Below, piece after piece: positions 16,253-27,107 of a stretch of 64,000 bases of DNA. The position numbers and the translations under genes were made by a program. Source of the stretch: Solirubrobacter ginsenosidimutans (GTDB lineage Bacteria > Actinomycetota > Thermoleophilia > Solirubrobacterales > Solirubrobacteraceae); the NCBI RefSeq assembly GCF_027587205.1, contig NZ_JAPDOD010000002.1, positions 1 through 64,000 of the forward strand, in the 5' to 3' direction. Each line of letters begins with the position of its first letter. Position 1 is the stretch's first letter. The notes beneath the pieces are model-generated. The model did no database searches and had not been told where the DNA came from. It saw only the letters and a program-made list of their open reading frames with translations.

Positions 16253-17687
16253 AGAGCGTGGCTTTGCTCGCCGCGGCGGTGCTCGCCGCGACCCCGCAGC
16301 CGGCGTGGGGCGCGGACCCACCCCAGACGTATGTCGTTCCGATGTGCTCCACCGGATCCGGCCCTCAGCCCCTCTCTGGATGGGTCAGGTTGGACGCGTT
16401 CGGTGCCAACGAATGCGAGCAGGGCCGGGGCTTCGGCGCGGACACACGCTCTGCGGCATACATTCAATGGACGTTCGGTGCCCCGACCGACACGCGGATC
16501 GCGGGCGTCCGCATCTGGCGAGCGGGTCAGCTGGAAGGAGCCGCCTACTACACCCTCGTCGCGCGAACGCTGGGGAGGGCCACACCGACACTTGAATACT
16601 CGCCCGACCTTCGCGGTGGGGCTGTGAATGGGCGCGCGTTCGGAGGTCTTGACGCGGATGCGCTCCAGTTCTCGCTCCAGTGTCTCAGCGAATGTGGAAA
16701 CAGTTGGGTGCGGTTCTACCGGATGGAGATGGTGCTCAGGGACATCGTGAATCCACGTGTGACCGGCGTGGGTGAGAGCGCGATTGGCGGCGGTGCGCTC
16801 AGTGGAACGGTAACTGTGCGCACGTCGTTCGCGGATAACGGCGGTGGGGTCCGCCAGGTGAGCGTGCTCGTCGACGGTGGCGAGTACGTGCGTGGGAAGG
16901 CGCTCTGCTCGCAGCCATACGCGTTCGCCGTGCCCTGCCCGCTGAGCGGTACTCAGGAGTTGGAGATCGACACGCGCGGGCTCGCTGACGGCGAGCACAC
17001 GCTGACCTTCGAGCTCGAGGACGTTGCGGGAAACCGCTCGATCAGCAGGCCTTACGAGGTCTGGGTCAGGAACGCGCCCGACCCGCCGGTCGTCACGCCC
17101 GCCCCTGAGCCGCTGGTTCGGCTCGTCGCCGAATGGTCGACGCTCACGGCGACGTACAACAAGACGACGGTCGTTCGAGCGAGAGCGCGCGATGTCGCGG
17201 GCAACCCGCTAGCAGGCGTCAAGGTTGGGGTGGCGGTGCGTCCCGCGATCATGGGCGCGCCGTTCGTGCTCGACACGCCGGTCTTCAGCGATTCGCAGGG
17301 ACGCATAACGGTCAAGCTTCCCAAGGGGACGTCGCGGGAGGTGAGGCTCACGCACGGAGATCAGACGACCACGATCAAGGTCGTCGTCAAAGCACCGCTG
17401 CAGTTCTCCGCGTCGCCCGCCGCCACCCGAAACCACAAATCGATCCGGCTGTCCGGCTCTGTGCCGGGCACCGATGCCGCGACCGACGTCGAGCTTCAAG
17501 CCCGCGATGGCACGAAGTGGATCCCGTTCAAGACGGTCCGGCTTCACAACGGCCGATTCAGCGCGCGCTACCGGTTCATGAGGACGTTTCAGACGACCCG
17601 GTATCGCTTCCGGGCCGTCATCCACGGTGATTCTCGATTCCCCTACGCGCCGGCCAGCTCGCGCGTCGCGAGCGTGCTCGTGCGGCC

Positions 17688-17691
<4 letters not shown>
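16249..17691 (+). CDS. Secreted Ig-type protein, paralogue B
   Basis: A 480-residue secreted paralogue of the preceding protein. Signal peptide ends near PAWGA (residue 22). Shared landmarks are the Cys-bearing N-terminal domain, the [16 protein letters not shown] module, the LPKGTSREV loop and the C-terminal [18 protein letters not shown] module. Start ATG 16249 overlaps the upstream stop as ATGA, so the pair is translationally coupled. The stop shares four bases with the convergent ettA gene. Function unknown; a heteromeric surface complex with paralogue A is possible. Confidence 0.85.
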
Positions 17692-19343
<1,652 letters not shown>

Positions 19344-19445
19344 CGCGCCAGCAGCTTAGAACCCGACCGTATGGCGAAACCAACTTGTGAAAGCTTGGAC
19401 CAAAGGTGGGTGCGGAATCCCGCAAGTTCCGCCGATGATGTGGGC

Positions 19446-20171
19446 ATGCGCCCCCTCATTGGCGTCACCACCTCGGAACTGCGGCCTAGCCGCCTCGCGA
19501 CCACGCGCCGCCACGGCGAGCCTGCCCATCCCGAGATGGCGCTGGGGATGACCTATCTGCGCACGCTCGACGCCGCGGGGGCGATCCCGGTGGTCCTGCC
19601 TCCCGTCGGCACGGACCACCTCGCGCCGCTCATCGAACGCCTCGACGGCATCTGCCTGTCGGGCGGTCCTGACCTCGACCCGGCCGCGTACGGCGCGGAT
19701 GAGCGCCACGTGGAGCTCGGCCCGACCGAGCCCAGCCTGGACGCCTTCGAGCTGAGCCTCGTGAAGCTGAGCCTGCAGCGCGGCCTGCCGATCCTGGCGA
19801 TCTGCCGCGGCAGCCAGGCGCTGAACGTCGCCTGCGGCGGGACGCTGCGCCAGCACGTCCCGGGGCACCGCCAGACCGCCCTGGCGACCGAGGCGACGCA
19901 TGAGGTCCAGGTCGTCCCGCATTCGCGTCTGCACCGCATGGTTCGAACCCGGACGCTGGCCGTGAACTCCTTCCACCACCAGGCGGTGGACGAGCTCGGC
20001 GAGGGCCTGCGGGTGGCCGCGACGGCGCCGGACGGGACGATCGAGGCGATCGAGGGCGACGGCTTCGTCGTCGGCGTCCAGTGGCACGCGGAGACGATGG
20101 TCGCCCACCGGGCGCTCTTCGAGGCCCTGGTTTCGGCGGCTTCCCGTACCGAACTGCGCGCCGCCGCGTGA
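19446..20171 (+). CDS. Class I glutamine amidotransferase, peptidase C26 (PuuD-like)
   Basis: A 241-residue gamma-glutamyl hydrolase of the C26/PuuD group, which releases glutamate from gamma-glutamyl amines such as gamma-glutamyl-GABA. The nucleophile is Cys in ICRGSQALN, the His is in VQWHAE, and SGGPDLDPAAYG is the family's oxyanion-loop region. ATG 19446 gives the usual MRPLIGVTTS start; GTG 19440 is an alternative. It is divergent from ettA and 13 bp ahead of the ABC transporter gene. Given a polyamine-synthase homologue further along the window, a role in polyamine catabolism is possible but unproven. Confidence 0.9.
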   Translation: MRPLIGVTTSELRPSRLATTRRHGEPAHPEMALGMTYLRTLDAAGAIPVVLPPVGTDHLAPLIERLDGICLSGGPDLDPAAYGADERHVELGPTEPSLDAFELSLVKLSLQRGLPILAICRGSQALNVACGGTLRQHVPGHRQTALATEATHEVQVVPHSRLHRMVRTRTLAVNSFHHQAVDELGEGLRVAATAPDGTIEAIEGDGFVVGVQWHAETMVAHRALFEALVSAASRTELRAAA

Positions 20172-20184
20172 CACTCTGGAGGGC

Positions 20185-21066
20185 GTGTCCGCCCTCACAT
20201 TGCGCGGCGTCGTCAAGCGCTTCGGCGAGCTCACCGCTGTAAATCACCTCGATCTCGACGTCCCTGAGGGGACGTGCGTCGGACTGCTCGGCCCCAACGG
20301 CGCGGGCAAGTCGACCACGATGCGCCTGCTCACCGCGCAGGCGATCCCCGACGCGGGGGAGATCGAGATCCTCGGCTTCAAGCTGCCCAAGGAGTCGAAG
20401 GTCGCGCGCGCCGCGTGCGGCGTCGTCCCGCAGCTCGACAACCTCGACGTCACGCTGACGGTCGAGCAGAACCTGCTCGTCTTCGCCCACCTCTATCGGG
20501 TCGAGCGCGCGAACCGCAAAGCCGCCGTCGAGCGCGCGCTGAAGATCGCCAATCTCACCGATCGCCGCACCACGAAGGTCGACAAGCTCTCCGGAGGGAT
20601 GCGCCGGCGGCTGCTGATCGCTCGCGGGCTCGTGCACAACCCCCGCCTGGTGCTGCTCGACGAGCCGACAGTGGGTCTGGACCCGCAGGTCCGCCAAGAG
20701 CTGTGGGCGCTGATCGATCTCTTGCGGAGCGAGGGCACGAGCATCCTGATGTCCACGCACTACATCGAGGAGGCCGAGCGCCTCTGCGACAGCGTGACGA
20801 TCATGTCCCACGGCAGCGCCGTGGCGACCGGTCCGCCGCGGGATCTCGTGGCCGAGTACGCGGGCGACGAGGCGGTCGAGATCTACGGTCCGCCGGCCAA
20901 GCTGGCCGAAGTTGAGCGCACCGCCCGCGACAACGGGCTCAAGACGCGCCGCACGGGGACCTCGGTGTCGGTCCTGGGCGCCAACGGCAACGCCCCCGAG
21001 GGCGAGCGGCGCCCGACGAACCTCGAGGACGTCTTCGTGTTGCTGACCGGGGAGGAGATCTCGTGA
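20185..21066 (+). CDS. ABC transporter ATP-binding protein (NodI/DrrA-like)
   Basis: A 293-residue ATPase of an ABC-2 type exporter. Walker A is GPNGAGKS (36-43), the signature LSGGMRRR, Walker B LVLLDEPT and the switch His in MSTHYIEEAE. A C-terminal extension of about 70 residues is the drug-resistance ATPase 1 type region. GTG start at 20185 lies 13 bp after the C26 gene. It overlaps the permease by four bases (GTGA), so the two form one transporter. Substrate could be a lipid-linked saccharide, drug or polyketide; sequence cannot decide. Confidence 0.93.
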   Translation: MSALTLRGVVKRFGELTAVNHLDLDVPEGTCVGLLGPNGAGKSTTMRLLTAQAIPDAGEIEILGFKLPKESKVARAACGVVPQLDNLDVTLTVEQNLLVFAHLYRVERANRKAAVERALKIANLTDRRTTKVDKLSGGMRRRLLIARGLVHNPRLVLLDEPTVGLDPQVRQELWALIDLLRSEGTSILMSTHYIEEAERLCDSVTIMSHGSAVATGPPRDLVAEYAGDEAVEIYGPPAKLAEVERTARDNGLKTRRTGTSVSVLGANGNAPEGERRPTNLEDVFVLLTGEEIS

Positions 21067-21842
21067 AGGAGCGCATCGGGCGCCTCGAGCGCCCCGCCCT
21101 GATGGGCGTCCTCGTCCGCGAGATCATCAACTTCAGCTCGTTCTGGCGAAGCAGCACCTTCAGCGCGACCGTCGAGCCGACGGTCTACCTGCTCGCGTTC
21201 GGCTTCGGGTTCGGCTCGCTGGTGTCGACGGTCGGCGGCTACGACTACGTCGACTACGTCGGGACCGGCACGGTCGCGACCGCGGTGCTGTTCTCCAGCG
21301 CCTTCCCCGGCATGTTCGGGACCTTCATCAAATACAAGTTCCAGCGCACCTACGACGCGATCCTGGCCGCGCCGGTGGACACCGAGGAGCTCGTGACCGC
21401 CGAGTCGCTCTGGATCGGCATCCGTTCCGGGACGTACGGGTGCGCGCCGATGATCGTCGCGATCTTCTTCGGCCTGAATCCGAGCTGGGGGATGCTGCTC
21501 GTCCCGTTCATCGGCTTCATCGCGGGCTTCGGCTGGGCCAACTTCGGCATCGCCATCGCTGCGCGGATGAACTCGATCGACAACTTCAGCTACGTGATCA
21601 GCGCCGTGCTCACGCCGCTGTTCCTCGTCGCGGGCACGTTCTTCCCGATCGACGGCCTGCCGGAGTGGGCGCAGGTCCTGGCGCAGCTCAACCCGCTCTA
21701 CCACCTCGTCCAGCTCGTGCGCAGCGCGGTCTTCGGCTTCCACGCCGGCTCGGACCTGATCCACCTCGGGGTGCTCGTCGCCTGGGCGATGATCACCTGG
21801 CGGGTGGCGGTGCGGTGGCTGGCGAAGCGGCTGATCGACTAG
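21063..21842 (+). CDS. ABC-2 type permease (NodJ-like)
   Basis: A 259-residue membrane subunit with six helices of the ABC-2 family. The family hallmark near the end, LTPLFLVAGTFFPIDGLPEW, and the following LNPLYHLVQLVR match NodJ/DrrB-type permeases. Start GTG 21063 overlaps the ATPase stop, giving a 1:1 operon. A long interrupted inverted repeat begins directly after the stop codon. Confidence 0.93.
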   Translation: MKERIGRLERPALMGVLVREIINFSSFWRSSTFSATVEPTVYLLAFGFGFGSLVSTVGGYDYVDYVGTGTVATAVLFSSAFPGMFGTFIKYKFQRTYDAILAAPVDTEELVTAESLWIGIRSGTYGCAPMIVAIFFGLNPSWGMLLVPFIGFIAGFGWANFGIAIAARMNSIDNFSYVISAVLTPLFLVAGTFFPIDGLPEWAQVLAQLNPLYHLVQLVRSAVFGFHAGSDLIHLGVLVAWAMITWRVAVRWLAKRLID

Positions 21843-22001
21843 AACCCGCGAAGGGAACCACGGTGGATCGCTCGCCAGATCCACGGTCGTCGCTGCCCGC
21901 GGCAGTTGCCGCTTGCATACTGGTTGTACGTGGGCGGCGACTGCCGCCCGGCAGCGGCGGGCGGGGCCCGCGAGAATCCGCCGTGGTTCCGAGAGCGGGT
22001 T
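21843..22001. repeat. 159-bp interrupted inverted repeat filling a convergent intergenic region
   Basis: The left arm 21843-21868 and right arm 21976-22001 are imperfect inverted copies (21 of 26 positions pair, including AACCCGC/GCGGGTT and a 10-bp GGAACCACGG stem). Nested inside, a second GC-rich pair (around 21892-21913 and 21943-21965) also matches with one gap. The loop is about 25 bases near 21914-21940. Each arm abuts the stop codon of a convergent gene. It may be a two-way terminator, a structured RNA or a MITE-like insertion. Confidence 0.6.
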
Positions 22002-22002
22002 C

Positions 22003-23514
22003 CTAAGCGGGCGGGCCCATGACGAACGGCCCGTCGAGGACGCCGCGGACGCGGCGCTGGACCTGCAGCTCGGTCTCGAGGTCGGCGATGTGGCCCATGT
22101 GGCCCGCGCCGCCCCCGCCGCGCAGGACCTGGGTCGCGAACAGCCACACGAGGCGGCCGTCGAGCTGGGTGCCGGCGACGTGGCGCAACTCGGCCTCCGC
22201 CTCGGCCGGCGACATCTGGATGCGGTAGGAGTCCGGTGCCGTCAGGACGTCGTAGACCTCGGCCACGGCCAGGATGCGGGCGGTCATCGGGATGCTCTCG
22301 GCGGCGAGGCCGTCGGGGTAGCCGCGGCCGTCGATGCGCTCGTGGTGGGCGAGCACTGCCGAAGCGACCTCGCCCATGCCCTCGACGCGCAGCAACAGCC
22401 GGGCGCCGTCGGCCGGATGGCGCTCGATCAGGCGGCGCTCCGCCGGGTGCAGCTCACTTCGGCCGATCAGGATGTGATCCGGCAGCGCTTCCTTGCCCAG
22501 ATCGTGGACGAGGCCGGCGGTGTGGACGATCGCCTGCTCGCGCTCGGAGAGGCCCGCGGCGCGGGCGAGGTCGTGCGCGTAGTGGGCGACCGCCGCGGCG
22601 TGGCGGGCCGCGGATGGGTCACGCAGGGCGAGCGTCTCCAGCAGCAGCCCGAGCATGCCCTCGTGGCGCACGTCGAGCTGGTCCGTCCTGCGCTCGATCT
22701 CCTCCGAGTGCATCTGGCCTTCCAGCAGCGCCCGCAGGAGTAGCTGGTAGACGCCGAGCGCCAGGGCGAAGAGGCCGATGATCGCGGCGCCGTAGACCTC
22801 GAAGCCGTAGACGGCCATCGCGGTCATGACGGCCGAGGCGATCTCCCACGGCAGCACCGGGATGAACACGGTGCGCAACATCTCGACCAGCGAGCCGCCG
22901 CGCAGCAGGCGCGTGTGGCCGGCGATCATCAGGAAGTTGAGCGCATTGGTCGCGAGGAACACGCAGAAGACCGCGACCGCGTAGCCGCCCTCGTCGGTTC
23001 CGGCGAGCTTGAGGGAGTGCAGCGTGAGCCCGCCGAGGAGCGGGAACGCCGCGTACGTGAGAAGGTTGTTAAGGAGATATGTGCCGCGGACGCCGCGGCG
23101 GGTCGAGTCCACCAGCGCGGACGCGATGCCGAGCGTCGCCGCGGGGGCGGGACCGAGCAGCGCCATCGCCAGCACCAGGCCCGTGAAGGAGCCGCCGATC
23201 CGGAAGCGCTTGGCGTCCAGGACCAGGAGGTCGGACCCGAGCACGAGCAGCGCCACGAGGCCGGTGAGCGGCAGCGGCGTCCACTGATCCTCGTCGGAGA
23301 CGTACACGATCGCGGCGATCGCGACGACGAGCAACACGCTCTGGGCGATGACCATGACCCGCCTGCGCCCACCCAGAGGAACCCCGTGGGCAGGGGCTCT
23401 GGTCCTGGACGGAGCCGGTGCATCCGCACCGGCAGCCGCTCTCACCACGGAGAGCGACCAGATGACCAGGCCCAGCCAGACGACGAGTGCGATCCAGACG
23501 ATCACAGCGAGCAA
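22003..23514 (-). CDS. Membrane-bound HD-GYP domain phosphodiesterase-like protein
   Basis: A 503-residue protein with one N-terminal helix, a basic linker and then about seven further membrane helices (to about residue 280), followed by a cytosolic HD-GYP domain (about 295-470). The metal-binding HD pair is in TAGLVHDLGK, a second His cluster is LAHHERIDGRGYPDG, the GYP signature with RGYP intact. Such domains hydrolyse cyclic di-GMP or act as signalling hydrolases, here probably gated by the membrane domain. No GGDEF partner is in the window. The upstream region carries no clear promoter. Confidence 0.9.
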   Translation of the reverse strand: MLAVIVWIALVVWLGLVIWSLSVVRAAAGADAPAPSRTRAPAHGVPLGGRRRVMVIAQSVLLVVAIAAIVYVSDEDQWTPLPLTGLVALLVLGSDLLVLDAKRFRIGGSFTGLVLAMALLGPAPAATLGIASALVDSTRRGVRGTYLLNNLLTYAAFPLLGGLTLHSLKLAGTDEGGYAVAVFCVFLATNALNFLMIAGHTRLLRGGSLVEMLRTVFIPVLPWEIASAVMTAMAVYGFEVYGAAIIGLFALALGVYQLLLRALLEGQMHSEEIERRTDQLDVRHEGMLGLLLETLALRDPSAARHAAAVAHYAHDLARAAGLSEREQAIVHTAGLVHDLGKEALPDHILIGRSELHPAERRLIERHPADGARLLLRVEGMGEVASAVLAHHERIDGRGYPDGLAAESIPMTARILAVAEVYDVLTAPDSYRIQMSPAEAEAELRHVAGTQLDGRLVWLFATQVLRGGGGAGHMGHIADLETELQVQRRVRGVLDGPFVMGPPA

Positions 23515-23574
23515 CTTAGTGCGTACCCCTGTTCGAGCGCAATCAGGCCCAGGCCTTAGTTGGGGTGTTTCTGC

Positions 23575-23592
23575 TTTCCAGGATGCTGGAAA
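23575..23592. promoter_or_regulatory. Short hairpin, perfect 7-bp stem
   Basis: TTTCCAG-GATG-CTGGAAA forms a perfect stem with a four-base loop in the divergent spacer between the HD-GYP gene and the J-domain gene. The AT content is higher than its surroundings, so it may be part of a promoter or operator. No regulator is recognised. The whole spacer (23515-23830, 316 bp) has no gene. Confidence 0.35.
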
Positions 23593-23732
23593 ACTTGAAT
23601 TTGGACTGTGGCATAACCTTGTCGCAGGCGGGTAGTGGGCCGTTCAGCGGGGGTCAGCCCGCCGTTCCGTGCCACCGACCACAGGGGGGTCACCATGGGT
23701 TGGCGGAACTAGCGGTTCCGGAGTGCGTAGGT

Positions 23733-23770
23733 GCCGGCCGGGCGAGCTGTGTAGGGGTCGCCCGGCCGGC
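23733..23770. promoter_or_regulatory. Strong 13-bp hairpin upstream of the J-domain gene
   Basis: GCCGGCCGGGCGA (23733-23745) and its exact complement (23758-23770) are separated by 12 bases. The stem is perfect and nearly all G/C, located 61 bp before the J-domain start. It is not followed by a T-run. It may be a terminator from upstream antisense transcription or a leader RNA structure. Confidence 0.5.
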
Positions 23771-23830
23771 AGCACCACGAGTGCGCTCGGCACACCGGTG
23801 TTACCGGTCGCTCGGTACCGTGTGAGGGTC

Positions 23831-25075
23831 ATGCCGCAGGTGCTGGACATCGAACAGGCCGTGCTCCTCCTGGAGTTGGAGCCCCCCTTCGACAAACGCG
23901 ACGTCCAGCTCGCGCGCCGCCGGATGGCGAAGCGGTGGCACCCGGACATCGCCCCGCCGGGCCGCCAGCACGAGCACGAACGTCACCTGAAGGCGATCAA
24001 CGAGGCGGCCGATCAGCTGTCGTCGATCGCTGAAGACTCGCGCGGCGGGAAGGTCTCGAAGAACGCGGTCAAGGTCGCCGCGGCGGCCGCGCGCAAGCGC
24101 CGCGCCGAGGAAGGCGCCCGCGCCTACGCCGAGGAACAGCGCCAGCGCGCGCAGAGCGCGGATCAGCAGAAGCACGATCCTTTCGGTTCGCGAGTCCCCG
24201 ATCACTCGGTCGTCCATCGCTACGCCCGCTGCCTCTCCTATCCCGAGTGGGGCGTCGGCAGCGTCAACGGCATCTACTTCACCGGCGGGGGCGACGACGT
24301 CCAGCAATGGGCCCGCGTGTCCTTCCAACCCGGCATCCGCACCGTGCCCGCCGGCTCGCTCCAGTTCGTCGACTTCTCCAAGCCGGATCCGGGCGCGGAC
24401 CGCGTCGAGCGCTTCATGACCGCCGCCAAGCACGCGCTCGCCGAGGGTGACTTCAAGCTCGCCGCCCGCCGCCTCGTCTTCGCGCGCGACGCGCAGCCGG
24501 ACAACCCGGCGGTGCTGCGGCTGATGACGCTCGCGTTCTGGCAGGCGGGTGACCACAGCGCCGCGGCGCGGTCGGCGCGCGACTGGATCCGCTCCGAGCC
24601 CGATCGCCCGGCGCCCTACCGCTACGCCGCGCGCATCTACGAGAGCATGGGGGCGCTGTCGCAAGCGGTTGACGCCGCTGAGCGGGAAGTTGCCGTGGCG
24701 CCGAACGACGGCACCGCGTGGGAGCGCCTGGGCCGGCTCCGGCTGCGGCGCTTCGATCGCGAGGGCGCCCGCGAGGCGCTCGAGCGCGCCCGCGCGACCG
24801 AGCCCTCCGTCGAGGGGCTGCTCGACCTCGCGCTGGTCGCGAACCTGCAGGGCGACGTGGGCGCGGAGGTCAGCGCCTGCGAGCAGGCCACGATGATCGC
24901 GCCGGAATCGCCCGCCGCCTGGGCGCGGCTCGCGCACGCGCTCGCCCGCACGGATCGGATCTCGGACTGCCTGCAGGCCTGCAAGCGCGCCTTGGAGCTC
25001 GCCGACGACCCCGAGGTGCGTGACCTCCGCGAACAGGTCGCGCGTCTCGCGCCCAGGGAGCTCCGCGCCGCTTAG
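23831..25075 (+). CDS. J-domain-like protein with TPR repeats
   Basis: A 414-residue cytosolic protein. The first 75 residues resemble a DnaJ J-domain, with the critical HPD (37-39) in RWHPDIAPP, so it could stimulate an Hsp70. A Lys/Arg/Ala-rich helix (about 80-120) replaces the G/F linker. A small central beta region (YPEWGVGSVNGIYF) resembles motifs that follow helicase-like DNA-binding tails. Residues about 195-400 are TPR helices. No zinc fingers or DnaJ C-terminal domain exist. Start ATG 23831 is chosen because upstream in-frame sequence overlaps the intergenic hairpins. Likely a specialised co-chaperone. Confidence 0.75.
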   Translation: MPQVLDIEQAVLLLELEPPFDKRDVQLARRRMAKRWHPDIAPPGRQHEHERHLKAINEAADQLSSIAEDSRGGKVSKNAVKVAAAAARKRRAEEGARAYAEEQRQRAQSADQQKHDPFGSRVPDHSVVHRYARCLSYPEWGVGSVNGIYFTGGGDDVQQWARVSFQPGIRTVPAGSLQFVDFSKPDPGADRVERFMTAAKHALAEGDFKLAARRLVFARDAQPDNPAVLRLMTLAFWQAGDHSAAARSARDWIRSEPDRPAPYRYAARIYESMGALSQAVDAAEREVAVAPNDGTAWERLGRLRLRRFDREGAREALERARATEPSVEGLLDLALVANLQGDVGAEVSACEQATMIAPESPAAWARLAHALARTDRISDCLQACKRALELADDPEVRDLREQVARLAPRELRAA

Positions 25076-25122
25076 TGCGTCGAGCGTCGAGTTTCTCGCG
25101 CTCTACTCGAGAAAGTCGACGG

Positions 25123-26505
25123 TCAGTGTGTGGTCCGGAGCTCGTGCTCCGGCAGCATGAAGGCGAGCACGACGGTCAGCGACGCGAGCGGGACGATCGC
25201 GACGAAGACGGCGTGGGTGGCGTGGTCGAGCCCGCCGGCGAGCCGCGCGGTGAGCAGGGCGCCGAGGCCGGCGACGGCGAGGCTGCCGCCCATCGAGCGG
25301 AAGAACTGGATCGCGGCGGTGGCGACGCCGATCTCGCTCATGTCGACGCGATTCTGGGTCGCGATCACGAACGTCTGGAACATCGTGCCCATGCCGAGGC
25401 CGACCACGGTCAGGTCGAGCGTGACGACGATCCGCGAGGTGTCCTTGCCCACGAGCGTGAGCAGGATGCAGCCGGCGAGCACGAGGATGCTCCCGGCGAT
25501 CGGGAAGATCTTGTAGCGGCCGGTGCGCGAGATGTACTGGCCGGAGGCGAAGCTCGCCAGCACCCACCCGAACGAGAGCGGGATCAGGACGACGCCGGAG
25601 CTCGTGGCGCTCGCGCCGAGCACGCGCTGGACGTAGACGGGCACGTAGATCGTGATCCCGAACAGCACGCCGCCGATCAGCAGCGCGGCGGCGGTCGAGA
25701 CGGAGAACGTCTTGCCGCGGAAGAGGTCGAGCGGGAGCAGCGGTTCGCTGACGCGGCGCTCGATGAAGGCGAAGAGCGCCAGTCCGGTGACGCCGATGAC
25801 GGCCGCGGCGATCACCTCGGGCGAGTCCCACGCGTAGCTCGATCCGCCCCAGGCGCTCGCCAGCAGCACGGCCGTCACGCCGATGCTCAGCGCCAGCGCG
25901 CCCGCGTAGTCGATCGAGTGCTCGCGCGGGGTGTGCTGGATGCGCATCGTCTTGACCACGACCGCCAGCGCGACGATCCCGAGCGGCAGGTTGATCAGGA
26001 AGATCCAGCGCCAGCTCGCGGAGTCGGTGAGCGTGCCGCCGAGCAGCGGGCCCGCGACGGCGGCGGTCGCCCACATCGCGCCGACGTAGCCCTGATAGCG
26101 CCCGCGTTCGCGCGGTGAGAAGAGATCGGCGATCGCGGCCTGGCTGAGCGGGATCAGCCCGCCGGCGCCGATCCCCTGCAGCGCCCGGAAGGCGATCAGC
26201 TGCCCGATGCTCTGCGAGAGCCCGCACAGCGCCGAACCGACCAGGAAGATCGTGATGCTGACGATGAACAGCCGGCGGCGCCCGTAGAGGTCGCTCAGCT
26301 TGCCGTAGAGCGGGACCGTGACCGTGGTCGACAGCAGGTAGGCCGTGACGACCCAGCTGAGGTTGTCGAAGCCGTTGAGGTCGTCGGCGATCTCCGGCAG
26401 CGCGGTCGCGACGATCGTCTGGTCGAGCGCGGAGAGCAGCGTCGCCAGCATGATCGCCCCGAAGGCGACGAGGATCTGGCGCTGCGACAGAGTTTCGGTG
26501 GTCAT
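25123..26505 (-). CDS. MFS drug/proton antiporter, DHA2 (14-TMS) family
   Basis: A transporter of about 460 residues with the DHA2 motifs: LDQTIVATALPEIADDL in the first helix, motif A GKLSDLYGRRR, and motif C GAMWATAAVAGPLLGG. Fourteen hydrophobic segments are expected from the length and pattern. Such pumps export drugs, dyes or metabolites with proton exchange. Start at ATG 26505 is preferred; the frame reaches another ATG at 26532. No adjacent TetR/MarR regulator; the nearest MarR gene is 2 kb away and divergent from the FUSC protein. Confidence 0.92.
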   Translation of the reverse strand: MTTETLSQRQILVAFGAIMLATLLSALDQTIVATALPEIADDLNGFDNLSWVVTAYLLSTTVTVPLYGKLSDLYGRRRLFIVSITIFLVGSALCGLSQSIGQLIAFRALQGIGAGGLIPLSQAAIADLFSPRERGRYQGYVGAMWATAAVAGPLLGGTLTDSASWRWIFLINLPLGIVALAVVVKTMRIQHTPREHSIDYAGALALSIGVTAVLLASAWGGSSYAWDSPEVIAAAVIGVTGLALFAFIERRVSEPLLPLDLFRGKTFSVSTAAALLIGGVLFGITIYVPVYVQRVLGASATSSGVVLIPLSFGWVLASFASGQYISRTGRYKIFPIAGSILVLAGCILLTLVGKDTSRIVVTLDLTVVGLGMGTMFQTFVIATQNRVDMSEIGVATAAIQFFRSMGGSLAVAGLGALLTARLAGGLDHATHAVFVAIVPLASLTVVLAFMLPEHELRTTH

Positions 26506-26588
26506 CGAATCACCGAGGGTAGCCGGGGGCAAAGATAGGGGTCGCGTCCCTATTTACGCAGCGTCAGCGACCCGGGACGCTGCTGCTC

Positions 26589-27107
26589 ATGAAGATCCTC
26601 CCCGCGCTCTCCGCCGCGCTCCTAATCTCAGGAGTGCTGGCCACCACCGCCTCGGCACGGCCGCTCGTCGAGCCGCAAGTGCCGCCCGAGATCAAGGTCG
26701 AGGCAGGCCACCAGCTGTTCGACATCGGCCACGCGCTCGGCGTGCAGATCTACGCGTGCAACGGCACGGCGTGGACGTTCGTCGCTCCGAAGGCGATCCT
26801 CGTCACCGAGCGTCTCCACGTGATCCATCACTTCGCCGGCCCCACGTGGCAGGACCTCGATGGCAGCTCGGTCGTCGGCCAGCTCGTCAAGCCCGCGACG
26901 GTCGACCCGAAGTCGATCCCGTGGCTGCTGCTGTCGCAGAAGTCGGCGACGCCCGGCAAGTTCGGCAACTACCTCACCAACACGTCGTTCATCCAGCGCA
27001 TCAATACACGCGGCGGGCTGGCACCGGCCGCCTCGACCTGCACCGCGGCGAATTCCGGCCAGCAGCGGGAGATCCCATACACCGCGGACTACTACTTCTG
27101 GAAGTAG
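26589..27107 (+). CDS. Secreted DUF3455 protein
   Basis: A 172-residue secreted protein with a signal peptide (TTASA, about residue 22). It has the family's landmarks: a YACNGTAWTFVAPKA opening, HHFAGPTWQDLDGS, IPWLLL, IQRINTRGG and the final YTADYYFW. DUF3455 proteins occur in bacteria and fungi and have no established activity. The last 16 bp overlap the end of the convergent FUSC gene. Confidence 0.88.
   Translation: MKILPALSAALLISGVLATTASARPLVEPQVPPEIKVEAGHQLFDIGHALGVQIYACNGTAWTFVAPKAILVTERLHVIHHFAGPTWQDLDGSSVVGQLVKPATVDPKSIPWLLLSQKSATPGKFGNYLTNTSFIQRINTRGGLAPAASTCTAANSGQQREIPYTADYYFWK

Noticed and set aside
21843..22001. Integron attC site
   Set aside because: Size and palindrome fit loosely, but the core-site pattern and any integron integrase or cassette array are absent.
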